Source: Saccharopolyspora gregorii
GTDB taxonomy: Bacteria; Actinomycetota; Actinomycetes; Mycobacteriales; Pseudonocardiaceae
NCBI RefSeq assembly: GCF_024734405.1
Contig: NZ_CP059556.1
Coordinates: 5,146,001 to 5,210,000, forward strand
DNA: 64,000 nucleotides
Direction: 5' to 3'
Under the pieces are notes generated by a model. That model saw only the letters and a program-made list of their open reading frames with translations. It had not been told where the DNA came from and searched no databases. Positions 24,631 to 33,640 of the stretch are shown here, one piece after another. The number at the start of each line of letters is the position of its first letter. Position 1 is the first letter of the stretch. A program made the position numbers and the translations under genes.

Positions 24631-24972
24631 TCAGAACAGCACCCACAGCACGATCGATTCGACCAGGTAGGCCAGCACGCAGCAGGCCGCGACGAGCAGC
24701 CCGCGCCGCACCGCTCCCGGCGCCGCGCCCTTGGCCAGCGCCACCGCGGTCCCGGCGACGAAGGCCAGGCACACCGCGAGGAAACCACCGAGCAGCAGCC
24801 ACAACCCGACGCCCAGCACGCAATCCGGCGCGGTGCACACCGCGCCCGGGCCACCCGCGAGGTACGGGCTCAACGCGCGCTGCGCGAAGAAGAGGACGAG
24901 CACGCCCAGCACCGCGCCGCCGAACGCCACCAGCGGCGTCAGCAGCGCGGTCGCCGGGCGTGCACCGGTCAT
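24631..24972 (-). CDS. Small three-helix membrane protein
   Basis: A 113-residue protein with three hydrophobic segments (about 10-34, 52-80 and 91-113) and a short Cys-containing loop (VCTAPDCVLG). It starts 6 bp after the rpiB stop and ends 24 bp before the glycosylase start, so it sits inside an rpiB-glycosylase operon. No family recognised; the function is unknown. Confidence 0.75.
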   Translation of the reverse strand: MTGARPATALLTPLVAFGGAVLGVLVLFFAQRALSPYLAGGPGAVCTAPDCVLGVGLWLLLGGFLAVCLAFVAGTAVALAKGAAPGAVRRGLLVAACCVLAYLVESIVLWVLF

Positions 24973-24978
24973 GTCAGT

Positions 24979-25449
24979 TCACTCCGCGGGCAGCGCCGGC
25001 GGCTCACCGGTCCGCTCGTAGTCGGAGAGCAGGTCGATGCGGCGCTGGTGCCTGCCGCCTTCGAACTCGGTGCCGAGGAACGCCTCGACGATCTCCTCGA
25101 CCTCCTCGACGGAGTGCATCCGCGCGCCGATGCCCGCGAGCAGCGCGTTGTTGTGCTGGCGGGCCAACTTCGCGGTGTCGACGTTCCAGGTCAGGGCCGC
25201 GCGGGCGCCGGGGACCTTGTTGGCGGCGATCTGCTCGCCGTTGCCGGAGCCACCGATGACCAGCCCGAGGCTGCCCTCGTCGGCGACGACGCGGCGAGCC
25301 GCCTCGACGCAGAACGGCGGGTAGTCGTCCTGGGCGTCGTAGGCCGCCGGGCCCACGTCGGTCACCTCGTGGCCGCGCTCGGTCAGCCACGTGACCAGGT
25401 GGTTCTTGAGGTCGAAGCCTGCGTGATCGGATCCTAGGTAGACGCGCAC
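24979..25449 (-). CDS. rpiB: Ribose-5-phosphate isomerase B
   Basis: Interconverts ribose 5-phosphate and ribulose 5-phosphate in the pentose phosphate pathway. The 156-residue protein opens with VYLGSDHAGFDLK and carries IGGSGNGEQIAANK. Glu72 in GNGE corresponds to the catalytic acid of the mycobacterial RpiB type, which lacks the active-site Cys of the E. coli enzyme. HNNALLAGIGAR holds the conserved phosphate-binding region. The GTG at 25449 gives the normal length. First gene of the rpiB, membrane protein, glycosylase run. Confidence 0.95.
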   Translation of the reverse strand: MRVYLGSDHAGFDLKNHLVTWLTERGHEVTDVGPAAYDAQDDYPPFCVEAARRVVADEGSLGLVIGGSGNGEQIAANKVPGARAALTWNVDTAKLARQHNNALLAGIGARMHSVEEVEEIVEAFLGTEFEGGRHQRRIDLLSDYERTGEPPALPAE

Positions 25450-25588
25450 GCAGGCAGTGTGCCAAACGCCCCACCGCCGTCCCGCACCCTGGTTACGGTT
25501 CCGCCATGACCCGGATCCGCACCATCCGCTCCGACCAGGGCGAGCACGGTCCCGCCACCTCGGCCCCGCCCGCGACGGCGGTGCCGTC

Positions 25589-26386
25589 GTGATCGGGCGG
25601 TGGGTGGCCGTCGGGGAGGCGGTGTGGGTCCGGCGGTACGCGGAGCTGGACCTCGGCACCGGGCTGGTGCTGGGTGCCGAACGCGCGCTGGTCGTCGACA
25701 CCCGCGGCGACCAGCGGCAGGGCGCGGAGCTGGCGGCGGCGGTGCGGGCGAAGACGGCGCTGCCGTGCGAGGTGGTGCTCACCCACGGCCACTTCGACCA
25801 CTGCTTCGGCACGGCAGCGTTCCGGCCCGCCCCGGTCCACGCCCACGAGCGCTGCGCCGCCTACCTGCGCGGGCACGCCGAGCGGCAGCGCCGCGAGTGG
25901 AGCGCGCATTACCGGGACGAGGGACGCCCGGAGGTCGCGGCGGCCTTGGAGCGCACCGAGGTCGTCCCGCCGGACCGGCCGGTCGGCGACCGGACCGAAC
26001 TCGACCTCGGCGGCCGGCGGGTGCGGCTGCACCACTTCGGCCCGGCGCACACCGACCACGACCTGGTGGTCGAAGTGCCGGACGCGGCCGTGGTCTTCGC
26101 CGGCGACCTCGTCGAGCAGGGCGCCCCGCCGGACTTCGAGGACGCCCATCCGCGGACCTGGCCGGACGCGCTCGACGCGCTGCTCGCGCTGCGCCCCGAG
26201 GTCGTCGTCCCCGGCCACGGGGAACCCGTGGGCGCGGCGGACGTGCGCGCCCAGCGGGACGAGCTGGCCCGGCTGACCGCGCTCTGCGCCGCCCACGAGC
26301 GGGGCGAGCTGACCACCGCGGAGGTGCTGCGCGACTCCCCGTACCCGGCCGACACCACCGAGCACGCCCTGCGCAGCCACCACTAG
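25589..26386 (+). CDS. Metallo-beta-lactamase-fold hydrolase
   Basis: A 265-residue MBL-fold protein with the zinc ligands LTHGHFDHC (HxHxDH), FGPAHTDHD, FAGDLVEQG and VVPGHGEP in the right order. The family includes hydrolases of thioesters, lactams, lactones and many others; nothing points to a specific substrate. The start is taken as the GTG at 25589 (VIGRWVAVGE), because upstream codons are Arg/Pro/His-rich and look non-coding. It is divergent from rpiB with a 139-bp gap and is followed by a hairpin. Confidence 0.82.
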   Translation: MIGRWVAVGEAVWVRRYAELDLGTGLVLGAERALVVDTRGDQRQGAELAAAVRAKTALPCEVVLTHGHFDHCFGTAAFRPAPVHAHERCAAYLRGHAERQRREWSAHYRDEGRPEVAAALERTEVVPPDRPVGDRTELDLGGRRVRLHHFGPAHTDHDLVVEVPDAAVVFAGDLVEQGAPPDFEDAHPRTWPDALDALLALRPEVVVPGHGEPVGAADVRAQRDELARLTALCAAHERGELTTAEVLRDSPYPADTTEHALRSHH

Positions 26387-26418
26387 TCCGTTCGGACGCC
26401 CATGCTGGGCCGAACGGA
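26387..26418. terminator. Hairpin after the MBL-fold gene
   Basis: TCCGTTCGG (26387-26395) pairs perfectly with CCGAACGGA (26410-26418), and CCCA/TGGG extends the stem to a 3-base TGC loop after a small bulge. It begins at the base after the stop codon and separates the MBL gene from the toxin locus. Confidence 0.65.
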
Positions 26419-26566
26419 GCCAATTCCGCTCCCAGGGGCACCGATCGCCGATCGCGGACGTCATGCTCGGCAACGGCCGGAGAACCCCCGGCCCACCACC
26501 CGCACAACGGCACTGCGCTGGGGCGATCTCGACGGTTGTGCGGCGAACAACACCTGGGAGGCGACG

Positions 26567-27121
26567 GTGTCCAGTCCGGACCAGTCCGATGCGGCGCGGC
26601 GGCAGCAGCTGCAGGCGAGCAACGACGCGTTGCGCGGCCAGATCGACGGCATGCTCGCGGACCTGCGCCGCCGCACGGCCGAGATCCAGGAGAAGCAGTC
26701 CGAGGCGGCGGCCAAGACCCACGAGGTCACCTCCGAGGACGGCGTGATCACCGCGCGGGTGGACGCGACCGGCACCTTGGAGCAGCTGCTGCTGTCCCCG
26801 AAGGCCTTCGAACGCACCACCCCGGAACAGCTGGCCCGCACCATCACCAGCGTCGTCCGCGAGGCCACCGGCAGCGCGCAGCAGTCGCTGCAGTCGGACT
26901 TCGCCTCGCTCGCCGAAACTCCCGAACTGCCGGACCTGTTCGCCGGCGCCCCCTACCTGGCGGACTTCATGCCCAGCAGCGGCCCGCTCGTCGCCCCGCC
27001 CGACCCGGCCGCGGAACGCGCCGCCCGCACCGGCAAGCAGTCGCCGAAGCCGCAGCGGGAGCGCCCCGCCGATGACGACGACGAACCGCCGCAGTCGTTC
27101 ATGGCGGAGGGGCGCTGGTGA
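26567..27121 (+). CDS. YbaB/EbfC-like protein of a type VII secretion locus
   Basis: A 184-residue protein whose first 130 residues match the YbaB/EbfC pattern: an amphipathic helix (about 10-55) followed by strands HEVTSEDGVITARVDATGTLEQLLLSP split as HEVTSEDGVITARVD and ATGTLEQLLLSP. The C-terminus is Pro/Asp-rich and flexible. In actinobacteria such proteins sit next to WXG100 genes in ESX-type loci, where they may act as partners rather than nucleoid proteins. Start GTG 26567 follows a GGGAGG. It overlaps the next gene by 4 bp (GTGA). Confidence 0.8.
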   Translation: MSSPDQSDAARRQQLQASNDALRGQIDGMLADLRRRTAEIQEKQSEAAAKTHEVTSEDGVITARVDATGTLEQLLLSPKAFERTTPEQLARTITSVVREATGSAQQSLQSDFASLAETPELPDLFAGAPYLADFMPSSGPLVAPPDPAAERAARTGKQSPKPQRERPADDDDEPPQSFMAEGRW

Positions 27122-27438
27122 GCGACCGGATGCGGATGCGCCCGGAGGAGATCCGGGCGGGCGGCACCCGCATCGGTGCCGCCGGGGACCGGTTGGACGA
27201 GGTCCTCAAGCAGCTCAAGTCCAGCCTGGACGGCGAAGGCGAGTGCTGGGGCGACGACGAGGCCGGGCAGAAGTTCGCCGAGACCTACGTCAAGAACAGC
27301 ACCGATGTCACCGACGGCATCGGGAAGCTCGCCGAGGCGCTCGGCAACATCATGGACAACCTCAAGGCCACCGCCGACGACACCGAAGGCCGCGACGCCG
27401 AGTCCGCCTCCGACATCGCGAACGTGCCGCAGAGCTGA
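27118..27438 (+). CDS. WXG100-family (ESX-like) small protein
   Basis: A 106-residue helical-hairpin protein with a W-G turn (GECWGDDEAGQKFAETYV, around residues 42-59) between two amphipathic helices, the hallmark of WXG100 proteins that pair and are exported by type VII secretion. The GTG at 27118 overlaps the stop of the YbaB-like gene. It lies 44 bp before the large toxin gene and probably serves as its secretion partner. Confidence 0.85.
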   Translation: MSDRMRMRPEEIRAGGTRIGAAGDRLDEVLKQLKSSLDGEGECWGDDEAGQKFAETYVKNSTDVTDGIGKLAEALGNIMDNLKATADDTEGRDAESASDIANVPQS

Positions 27439-27482
27439 CAACCGGCCCGCGGGCCGAAGATCGACTGGGGAGTCGTACCGCG

Positions 27483-30400
27483 ATGAGTCTCGAGATGCCC
27501 GACGAGGTCAAGTGGCTGCTGCCGATCGTCGTCGGCCAGTCCTGGCCGGAAGGTGACGAGGACGCGCTGCGCCGCCTCGCCGACGCCTGGCGCGCCGCGG
27601 GCGACGGCGTCGAAGGCGTCACCACCGACGCGAACGGCGGCGCCGGCCAGTCGCTCAGCGGCATGGAGGGTCAGACCCACGATGCGTTCGAGCAGCTGTG
27701 GCAGGGCATCGGCGACGGCGGTGAAGCCGCGCTGCCGAAGATCCAGGAGGCGTGCGAGCAGCTCGCGCAGGGCTGCGACGACGCGGCGCTGGACGTGGAG
27801 CACACCAAGCTCACCATCATCGCCTCGCTGATCGCGCTGGCCATCCAGATCGCCGCGATGATCGCGAGCGCGGCGTTCAGCTTCGGCGCGTCCACCGCGG
27901 GCATCCCCATCGCCCAGGGCATCACCCGCACCGTGGTGATGCAGATCTTCAAGCAGCTCGTGCTGAGCATCGCCAAGAACGTCGCCATCGAGGTCGCCAC
28001 CTCCGTCGCCATCGAGGCCGCGGTGCAGGGCATCCAGATCGCTTCCGGCGAGCGCAAGGGCCTCGACGGCGGGAAGTTCAAGGACGCCGCCATCAGCGGC
28101 GCCATCAGCGGCACCGTGGGCGGCGTCTTCGAAGGCGTCGGCAACGTCGCCGCCCGCAAGGCCGCAGGCGCCGTCGGCGACGCCGCGGGGGACGCCGCCG
28201 GAACCGCGGCGGGCGCGGCCGGGCGGGCCGCCGGGGACGCCGCGGGCGATGCGGCGGGCAGCGCGGCGAGCGCCGCCGGGCGGGCCGCGGGCGATGCCGC
28301 CGGAGCCGCCGGGGAGAGCGCCGCGAAGAACGTCGGCGCCGAAGCCGTGAAGGGAGCGGCCACCGGCGCCGCGCAGGGCGCCATCGGCAGCGCCGCCGAA
28401 CAGCTCATCACCGAAGGCGAGATCGACTGGAGCGACGTCGGCAGCGGTGCCCTGTCCGGCGGGGCGATGGGCGCGGGGATGGGCGCCGGGGGCGCCGCGC
28501 TGTCCAACCACTTCGACACGCCGGACGTGCCGGACACGGGCGGGGCCGGGGAATCCGGGGACGGCTCGGAAGCTTCGTCGTCGAGCAGCTCGGCCTCGGG
28601 TGGCTCGGACGCAGGCGGCTCGGATTCGGGTGGATCGGATTCGGGTGGCTCGGGACTGGGCGAGCCGGGTTCCGGCTCGGGTGGCTCGGATTCGGCCGCG
28701 GACGGTGGTTCCACCGGGTCCCGTTCGTCCATTGAGGACATGTTGTCCGGCGATTCCGGTGCGGGGTCGGGAGATTCCTCCGGGTCGGCGAGCAGCGGGT
28801 CGTCGAGTGGTTCGGATTCCGGGTCCTCAACCGGGTCGGACTCCAGCTCGTCGGACGGATCGGGCTCCGGCTCGTCGGACGGATCGGCTTCCGGCTCGTC
28901 GGAATCCGGGTCGTCCGGGGCGCACGGCGACGGCGGGCAGTCGGGCTCCGGCGGCGGCGAATCCCGCTCCGGGGCGGAGAGCGGATCCGGCCAGAGCGGA
29001 ACCGACGGCGGCCCCACGCGATCCGGGGATGCGGACGGCGGATCGACACGATCGACCGACACCGACAGCGGCTCCACGCGCTCCGCGGACTCCGATGCGA
29101 GTTCCGGCCGCGCCGCGGAGTCCGAGGGTGGCGCGACGCGATCCGCTGATCCGGAGGGCGGGTCCACGCGCGCCCCCGATTCCGACGGCGGGTCGACGCG
29201 AGCCGCGGACTCCGACGGCAGCACCTCGCGCGGGACGGACTCCGATGGCGGCCGCGCCTCGGGTCCGGACGGTGGTGCGACGCGGCCCGGGGACGCCGAC
29301 GGTGGTTCCGCGCGGTCCGCCGATTCCGATGCGAGTACGCAGCGGGCCGGCGCAGCGGACGGCGGCTCCGCTCGAACTCCGGACGCCGACGGCGGTGCTG
29401 CCCGCACCTCCGACGCCGACGGTCCCGCCACCCGGTCCACCGATTCGGCGGGCGCGCACTCCGATGGCGGGTCTGCGCGCGCTGCCGATGCCGACGGCGG
29501 GTCGACGCGGTCCGCGGACACCGGCGGTTCGCCGCGCGACGAGGGCGGTGCCTCCCGCGCCGCCGCGCCGGACGGTTCCGGTGCTCCCGCGCGGGCGGAC
29601 TCCACCGGTTCGGGCTCGGGGAGTTCCGGCGGCGCGGCGGAGTCCGGCTCGCGCGGCGACGGCGCTGGTTCGTCGGGCGCCGCCGGGTCCGGTGGCGGTC
29701 TGGGCGGCGCCGGTTCGGCCTCGCACGGCGGCGCGGATGCCGCGCACCGCAACCAGTCGGGGAACAACGGTCCGGCGAGCACCGCGTCCGCGTCCAATGT
29801 GGACGCGCCGGTGCGGCCGGCGGAGCCGACGGGCTCCCCCACCTCGCAGGGCACGCCCGCTCGCGGTGATCAGGCCGGTGCAGCGGGCGGTGGCGCGATG
29901 GGCGGCGCTCCCGCAGGTGGTGCCCCCGCCGGCGGCGCCCCCGGTGGCGCGGGCGCTGCCGGTTCCGGCGGGTCCCGTCCCGGTGCGGGCGGCGGCTGGA
30001 CCGGAACGTCCGGCACTCCGGGCGCCGCGGGCCGACCGATCGGCGGCGACTCGCCGAGGTCCGGTATCCCGCGCGGCGATCGCGCACCGGCGGCTCGGGG
30101 CGCGGAAGCACCGGCGGCACCGCAGTCCGGCGGCAGGCACGCCCAGCCCGCGGACGTCCCCGGGCAGCGCTCGGCGCCCTCCCCCGCCCGCCCGGACGGC
30201 TTGCCCGGTCGCTCGCATCCGGACGGCCCCGCGAGCCCGGCACGGCCGGACGGACCACCGCGGGCGAACGGCCCGGCAGGCGACGCACCCGCCCGTCCCG
30301 GCGGCCGCGGAGACGCACCGCCGGCGAGCGGCCCGCGGCACTCCGGCGACCTCGCCACCCCGCCCAGGACCGATGGCCCACCGAGGACGGACGGCCCGGC

Positions 30401-32276
30401 ACACCGGGCCGACTCCAACGCCCAGCAGCATTCGGGCACCACGGACCACCGCACCGGTGGCGCAGCCGACACGGGCCCCGCGAACCGGCCGGACGCGGCT
30501 GCGCCGCCGCGCACCGCGGACGGCCTGGAGACCGGCGGCCCGAACCGCACCGACGCACCGCACGACCGGCCGGACCCCGGTTCGCCGGACCACACCGACG
30601 CCTCGCCGCACGAGCGATCCGACGCCGGCGGCGCGGAACGGCCGCGCGCGGACGGCCCCGACGCCACGCACGCCGAAGGAGCCGCACGCCCGAACGCCCC
30701 TGCTCGTCCCGAGGGGCCGGTCCAGGACGGCGCCGAACCGCGCCCGGACCGCCCGCACGACGCGCCCGAGCCGCACGACGCCCGCCAGCACGACGCCGAC
30801 CAGCGCCCGCACGACGCCGACTCCTCGCACGCCCGGGACGCCGAACCGGGCACTCCGGAACGCCGGCACCAGCTGGACCAGGCGGAGGCGACCCGCGAGC
30901 ACACGCCGGGCGGGTCCTCTTACCACCACGAGCCGGGCCTGCGGGACCTCGCGCAGCGCGTCCCCGACGACGGCGTCCACCACACGGTGGACGTGCACGC
31001 GCTGCCGGACGGCCGGATCCGCGTCGGTGATCACGCGTTCAGCGCGCAGGAGTTCGCGGACGTGCTGCGCCGCGACCCGAACTGGGACGGGAAGCCGCTG
31101 CGCCTGCTGTCCTGCGACGCGGGCACCAGCGGACTCGCCCGCGACCTGGCCCACGAGCTGGGCGTGCCCGTCACGGCCCCGCGCGGCCTCGCCTGGACCG
31201 ACGGCAACGGCCGCGTCTTCGCCTCCGACCTGGGCCCCGACGGCCGCCCCGGCTGGCCCCCGAACGGCGGCTGGGACACCCACCACCCCGACGGCACCCA
31301 CACCCCCGCCGGCACCGACGGCTTCCACCCCACCCGAGACGGCGAAGACCCCGGCCCAGCACCGGACGACGCGGAGAGCCGGGGGGACAACGAGGACCGT
31401 TTCGAGTCTCATCGACGACCGCACGTACCCTCGGACATCGCTTTGGGCCAGGAGCTGGAACGCGTTGGCGCCCAGGACGACACCCGCCATATCGACTACG
31501 AAGGCGGCGTCATCACTCATATCGACGGTTCTCCCGTCCACCAATACGTGCGCGACTCCGTCGAATCACGCCAACAAGGAATCCAGAATGCCGTGGAGGA
31601 CAATTTCAAGGGCGGCAAGCTGAAGAGGGATGCCCCGCACACTGACGAGAACGACGTCCCCTACACCAAGAGGTCCCTCGGCAAGGTTCGTGCCGCCGTC
31701 AACGCCGTTGCAATCGATCGACGTACCGGCGTGGTAGCGGAGGGAATCAATGGAACACCGGACAAGACGCCCCTGAACAGGGATCTGCACCCCGAACTGC
31801 GAAAGCACATCGCGGCGATGAGCGACAACCCTGCACAAACCGATCTGAGCGACATTCCCCAATCCGAATTCCCGCACCACGACACCCCACAACGCCATGC
31901 GGAAGTCAAGGCACTCAACGAGCTCATGCGAACACGGGAGAAGATCACCGGGGATTCCATCGATTCACCCGAGAAGTTCCAAGAATTCCTCGATGACGTG
32001 TATGTCGATGCTCGCTTCACCTTCAAAGACGAGCCGCACGACATTGCCACGTGCTGCGCCAACTGCGCCCGCATCGTTTCCGGCCCCGACTCGCTGCCCG
32101 CCAACAAGCACGATGAAGCCGACCTGTCCGCAGGGGCGGCGATGGCGCCAGGCGGATACACCATTGGGGAAGACCCTGAAAGAAAGGGTTCGCGCGAACG
32201 TGTTCCGACTGAAGTGGCGAACCCGGACTACCATGAACCACTGGGCCGGCAAAATGCCGCCCGAAAGGCCAGATGA
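27483..32276 (+). CDS. Large type VII polymorphic toxin with C-terminal YwqJ-type deaminase domain
   Basis: A 1597-residue modular toxin. Residues 1-105 form a WXG100-like/CpnT-like N-terminal domain for type VII export. Residues 110-175 are strongly hydrophobic and 195-310 are Ala/Gly-rich. About 360-755 are Ser/Gly/Asp repeats of the DGGSTRSADSD kind, and 757-1130 are Pro/Gly/His-rich. A compact pre-toxin domain (about 1145-1290) has LRLLSCDAGTSG near 1207 and APRGLAW. The toxic tip (about 1302-1597) carries the deaminase-fold zinc motif: His1472-Ala-Glu1474 and Cys1525-Ala-Asn-Cys1528, as in YwqJ-like nucleic-acid deaminases. The tip is clearly less GC-rich than the stalk. A YwqK-like immunity gene overlaps or follows the stop codon. 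Which nucleotide or nucleic acid it deaminates is unknown. Confidence 0.85.
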   Translation: MSLEMPDEVKWLLPIVVGQSWPEGDEDALRRLADAWRAAGDGVEGVTTDANGGAGQSLSGMEGQTHDAFEQLWQGIGDGGEAALPKIQEACEQLAQGCDDAALDVEHTKLTIIASLIALAIQIAAMIASAAFSFGASTAGIPIAQGITRTVVMQIFKQLVLSIAKNVAIEVATSVAIEAAVQGIQIASGERKGLDGGKFKDAAISGAISGTVGGVFEGVGNVAARKAAGAVGDAAGDAAGTAAGAAGRAAGDAAGDAAGSAASAAGRAAGDAAGAAGESAAKNVGAEAVKGAATGAAQGAIGSAAEQLITEGEIDWSDVGSGALSGGAMGAGMGAGGAALSNHFDTPDVPDTGGAGESGDGSEASSSSSSASGGSDAGGSDSGGSDSGGSGLGEPGSGSGGSDSAADGGSTGSRSSIEDMLSGDSGAGSGDSSGSASSGSSSGSDSGSSTGSDSSSSDGSGSGSSDGSASGSSESGSSGAHGDGGQSGSGGGESRSGAESGSGQSGTDGGPTRSGDADGGSTRSTDTDSGSTRSADSDASSGRAAESEGGATRSADPEGGSTRAPDSDGGSTRAADSDGSTSRGTDSDGGRASGPDGGATRPGDADGGSARSADSDASTQRAGAADGGSARTPDADGGAARTSDADGPATRSTDSAGAHSDGGSARAADADGGSTRSADTGGSPRDEGGASRAAAPDGSGAPARADSTGSGSGSSGGAAESGSRGDGAGSSGAAGSGGGLGGAGSASHGGADAAHRNQSGNNGPASTASASNVDAPVRPAEPTGSPTSQGTPARGDQAGAAGGGAMGGAPAGGAPAGGAPGGAGAAGSGGSRPGAGGGWTGTSGTPGAAGRPIGGDSPRSGIPRGDRAPAARGAEAPAAPQSGGRHAQPADVPGQRSAPSPARPDGLPGRSHPDGPASPARPDGPPRANGPAGDAPARPGGRGDAPPASGPRHSGDLATPPRTDGPPRTDGPAHRADSNAQQHSGTTDHRTGGAADTGPANRPDAAAPPRTADGLETGGPNRTDAPHDRPDPGSPDHTDASPHERSDAGGAERPRADGPDATHAEGAARPNAPARPEGPVQDGAEPRPDRPHDAPEPHDARQHDADQRPHDADSSHARDAEPGTPERRHQLDQAEATREHTPGGSSYHHEPGLRDLAQRVPDDGVHHTVDVHALPDGRIRVGDHAFSAQEFADVLRRDPNWDGKPLRLLSCDAGTSGLARDLAHELGVPVTAPRGLAWTDGNGRVFASDLGPDGRPGWPPNGGWDTHHPDGTHTPAGTDGFHPTRDGEDPGPAPDDAESRGDNEDRFESHRRPHVPSDIALGQELERVGAQDDTRHIDYEGGVITHIDGSPVHQYVRDSVESRQQGIQNAVEDNFKGGKLKRDAPHTDENDVPYTKRSLGKVRAAVNAVAIDRRTGVVAEGINGTPDKTPLNRDLHPELRKHIAAMSDNPAQTDLSDIPQSEFPHHDTPQRHAEVKALNELMRTREKITGDSIDSPEKFQEFLDDVYVDARFTFKDEPHDIATCCANCARIVSGPDSLPANKHDEADLSAGAAMAPGGYTIGEDPERKGSRERVPTEVANPDYHEPLGRQNAARKAR

Positions 32277-32290
32277 CGCAAGGGGAAAGA

Positions 32291-32638
32291 ATGCTCCGAG
32301 TCCGCGAAGATGAACTTGACGAGGGCCCCGAAGGACGTGTCCACTACCAAGGACAACCGTTCACCGGAGCAGAGGAGGACTCTTCGGAAGACGGCACGCT
32401 GCTGTACTCCACCGAGTACGCGGACGGCCTCCAAGAAGGTCTCGACCGCGAGTGGTACCCGGACGGCAACCTCAAATCCGAGGGCGCCTTCCACCGCGGA
32501 TCTCCGACGGGAACACACCGCACCTGGCGACCGAACGGGACGATCGCAACCGAGGTGGACTTCGCCGAGGGCGGGCAGCTGATCCGCCGCAGAACTTTCA
32601 GCGCGACTGGAGATCTCGTCGCGGAAGAAACGAACTGA
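32291..32638 (+). CDS. YwqK-like immunity protein (MORN-type repeats)
   Basis: A 115-residue protein with YwqK/MORN-like beta-hairpin repeats: YADGLQEGLDREWYPDGNLKSEG is read as YADGLQEG, REWYPDGNLKSEG, then HRTWRPNGTIATE. YwqK is the known antitoxin type paired with YwqJ toxins, so this is the probable cognate immunity protein. The ATG at 32291 has AGGGGAAAG just upstream and aligns with the start of the paralogue at 33266. An in-frame ATG at 32273 overlaps the toxin stop (ATGA) and is a possible alternative. Its composition is AT-richer than the backbone, like the toxin tip. Confidence 0.82.
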   Translation: MLRVREDELDEGPEGRVHYQGQPFTGAEEDSSEDGTLLYSTEYADGLQEGLDREWYPDGNLKSEGAFHRGSPTGTHRTWRPNGTIATEVDFAEGGQLIRRRTFSATGDLVAEETN

Positions 32639-32773
32639 GCCGGTCCACCGCGCACCAGGGGGTCAACGGGTACGGGCGACCGCGTCCCCACTTCGCCGAC
32701 GCACGGTGCTCCGGCGTGCACTGAGCTTCTCCGGCCGGGTCGGCCCACATGCGGGAACGGATCAGAGGACACG

Positions 32774-33220
32774 ATGACGAACCTGGAACTGGACCCCGTC
32801 GAGCAGAAGGCGCTGCTGGACGAGGTCACCGACCTCGTCCAGCGCTCCGCACCGCAGGACTGGAGCCGCCTCGCCGTCGAGTACAAGGCGATCGGACGCC
32901 ACGTTCAAGTAGGCGCGGGTGCGAAGAACTCGGCGGGCGAACTGGTCCAGTGGGCACCTCCGGAGGAGGTGTGGAACCTGCTCTGGCGCCTGCGCGTCGG
33001 CATGCACCGGCCACGCCTGGGCACCTGGTTCTCCACGTTTTACCGGCTGAACCCACCCGCCGACTTCGAGATCGTCTACAACCGGGACAACCCACCGCAG
33101 TGGCACGACGAACCACCGTTGCGCGCGTACACCGACGAACAGGCCATGTTCCCCCGGGACGAGCCGAACCTCCCGGCGTGGTTCGCCGACAAACTGCGCG
33201 CAGCGGAAGAAGCGAGCTGA
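32774..33220 (+). CDS. Small soluble protein, possible immunity protein
   Basis: A 148-residue acidic protein with no membrane segment. Features are an N-terminal helix (DPVEQKALLDEVTDLVQRSA), a middle with WNLLWRLRVGMHRPRLGTWF and the ending strand FEIVYNRDNPPQW followed by a Pro/Asp-rich tail. The F-x-I-x-Y-N-x-D strand resembles YezG/DUF600-type immunity proteins of type VII toxins, but similarity is weak. AGAGGA precedes the ATG. Its place between two YwqK-like genes behind a toxin suggests an immunity role against another toxin variant. Confidence 0.65.
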   Translation: MTNLELDPVEQKALLDEVTDLVQRSAPQDWSRLAVEYKAIGRHVQVGAGAKNSAGELVQWAPPEEVWNLLWRLRVGMHRPRLGTWFSTFYRLNPPADFEIVYNRDNPPQWHDEPPLRAYTDEQAMFPRDEPNLPAWFADKLRAAEEAS

Positions 33221-33265
33221 TCCGCCCCGGCACTCGCGCGGAGCCGAGCAGCGCGGAGGACCGCC

Positions 33266-33625
33266 GTGGGTGAGATTCACGTCGACGAGGACGACATCGA
33301 GATGGATCCCACCGGTCTGGTCTTCCACCGCGGCGAACCGTTCACCGGCGTCGTGGTGGAACGGTCCGCGGACGGCGAACTCGTCTCCACCCGCTCGTAC
33401 TTCGCCGGATACCCCGACGGCCACTACCAGGAGTGGCGGTCCTCGGGACGGCTGCGGAAGGACGGCCGGATGCGGGATGGCCGGTCCGTCGGCAGCCAAC
33501 GCGAGTGGCACGCGAACGGCCGCCTCGCCGAACGGCGCGAGTTCGACGCCGCCGGGAACCTCGTGCGCCACGAGCGGTGGGACCGCGGCGGAAACCTCGT
33601 CGTGGAGCCGACCGGGCGCCGGTGA
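33266..33625 (+). CDS. Second YwqK-like immunity protein
   Basis: A 119-residue paralogue of the protein at 32291. It shares the order DDxEMDPTGLVFHRGEPFTG, then GHYQEWRSSGRLRKDGR and QREWHANGRLAERREFDAAG repeats, with the signature xEWxxNGxLxxxxxF. GCGGAGGACC precedes the GTG at 33266. Its GC content is higher than that of the first copy, so it was probably acquired or ameliorated separately. No second toxin domain lies beside it; it may be an orphan immunity gene kept against competitors or left from an earlier toxin tip. Confidence 0.78.
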   Translation: MGEIHVDEDDIEMDPTGLVFHRGEPFTGVVVERSADGELVSTRSYFAGYPDGHYQEWRSSGRLRKDGRMRDGRSVGSQREWHANGRLAERREFDAAGNLVRHERWDRGGNLVVEPTGRR

Positions 33626-33640
33626 CCGGAGCGGGCGCGC

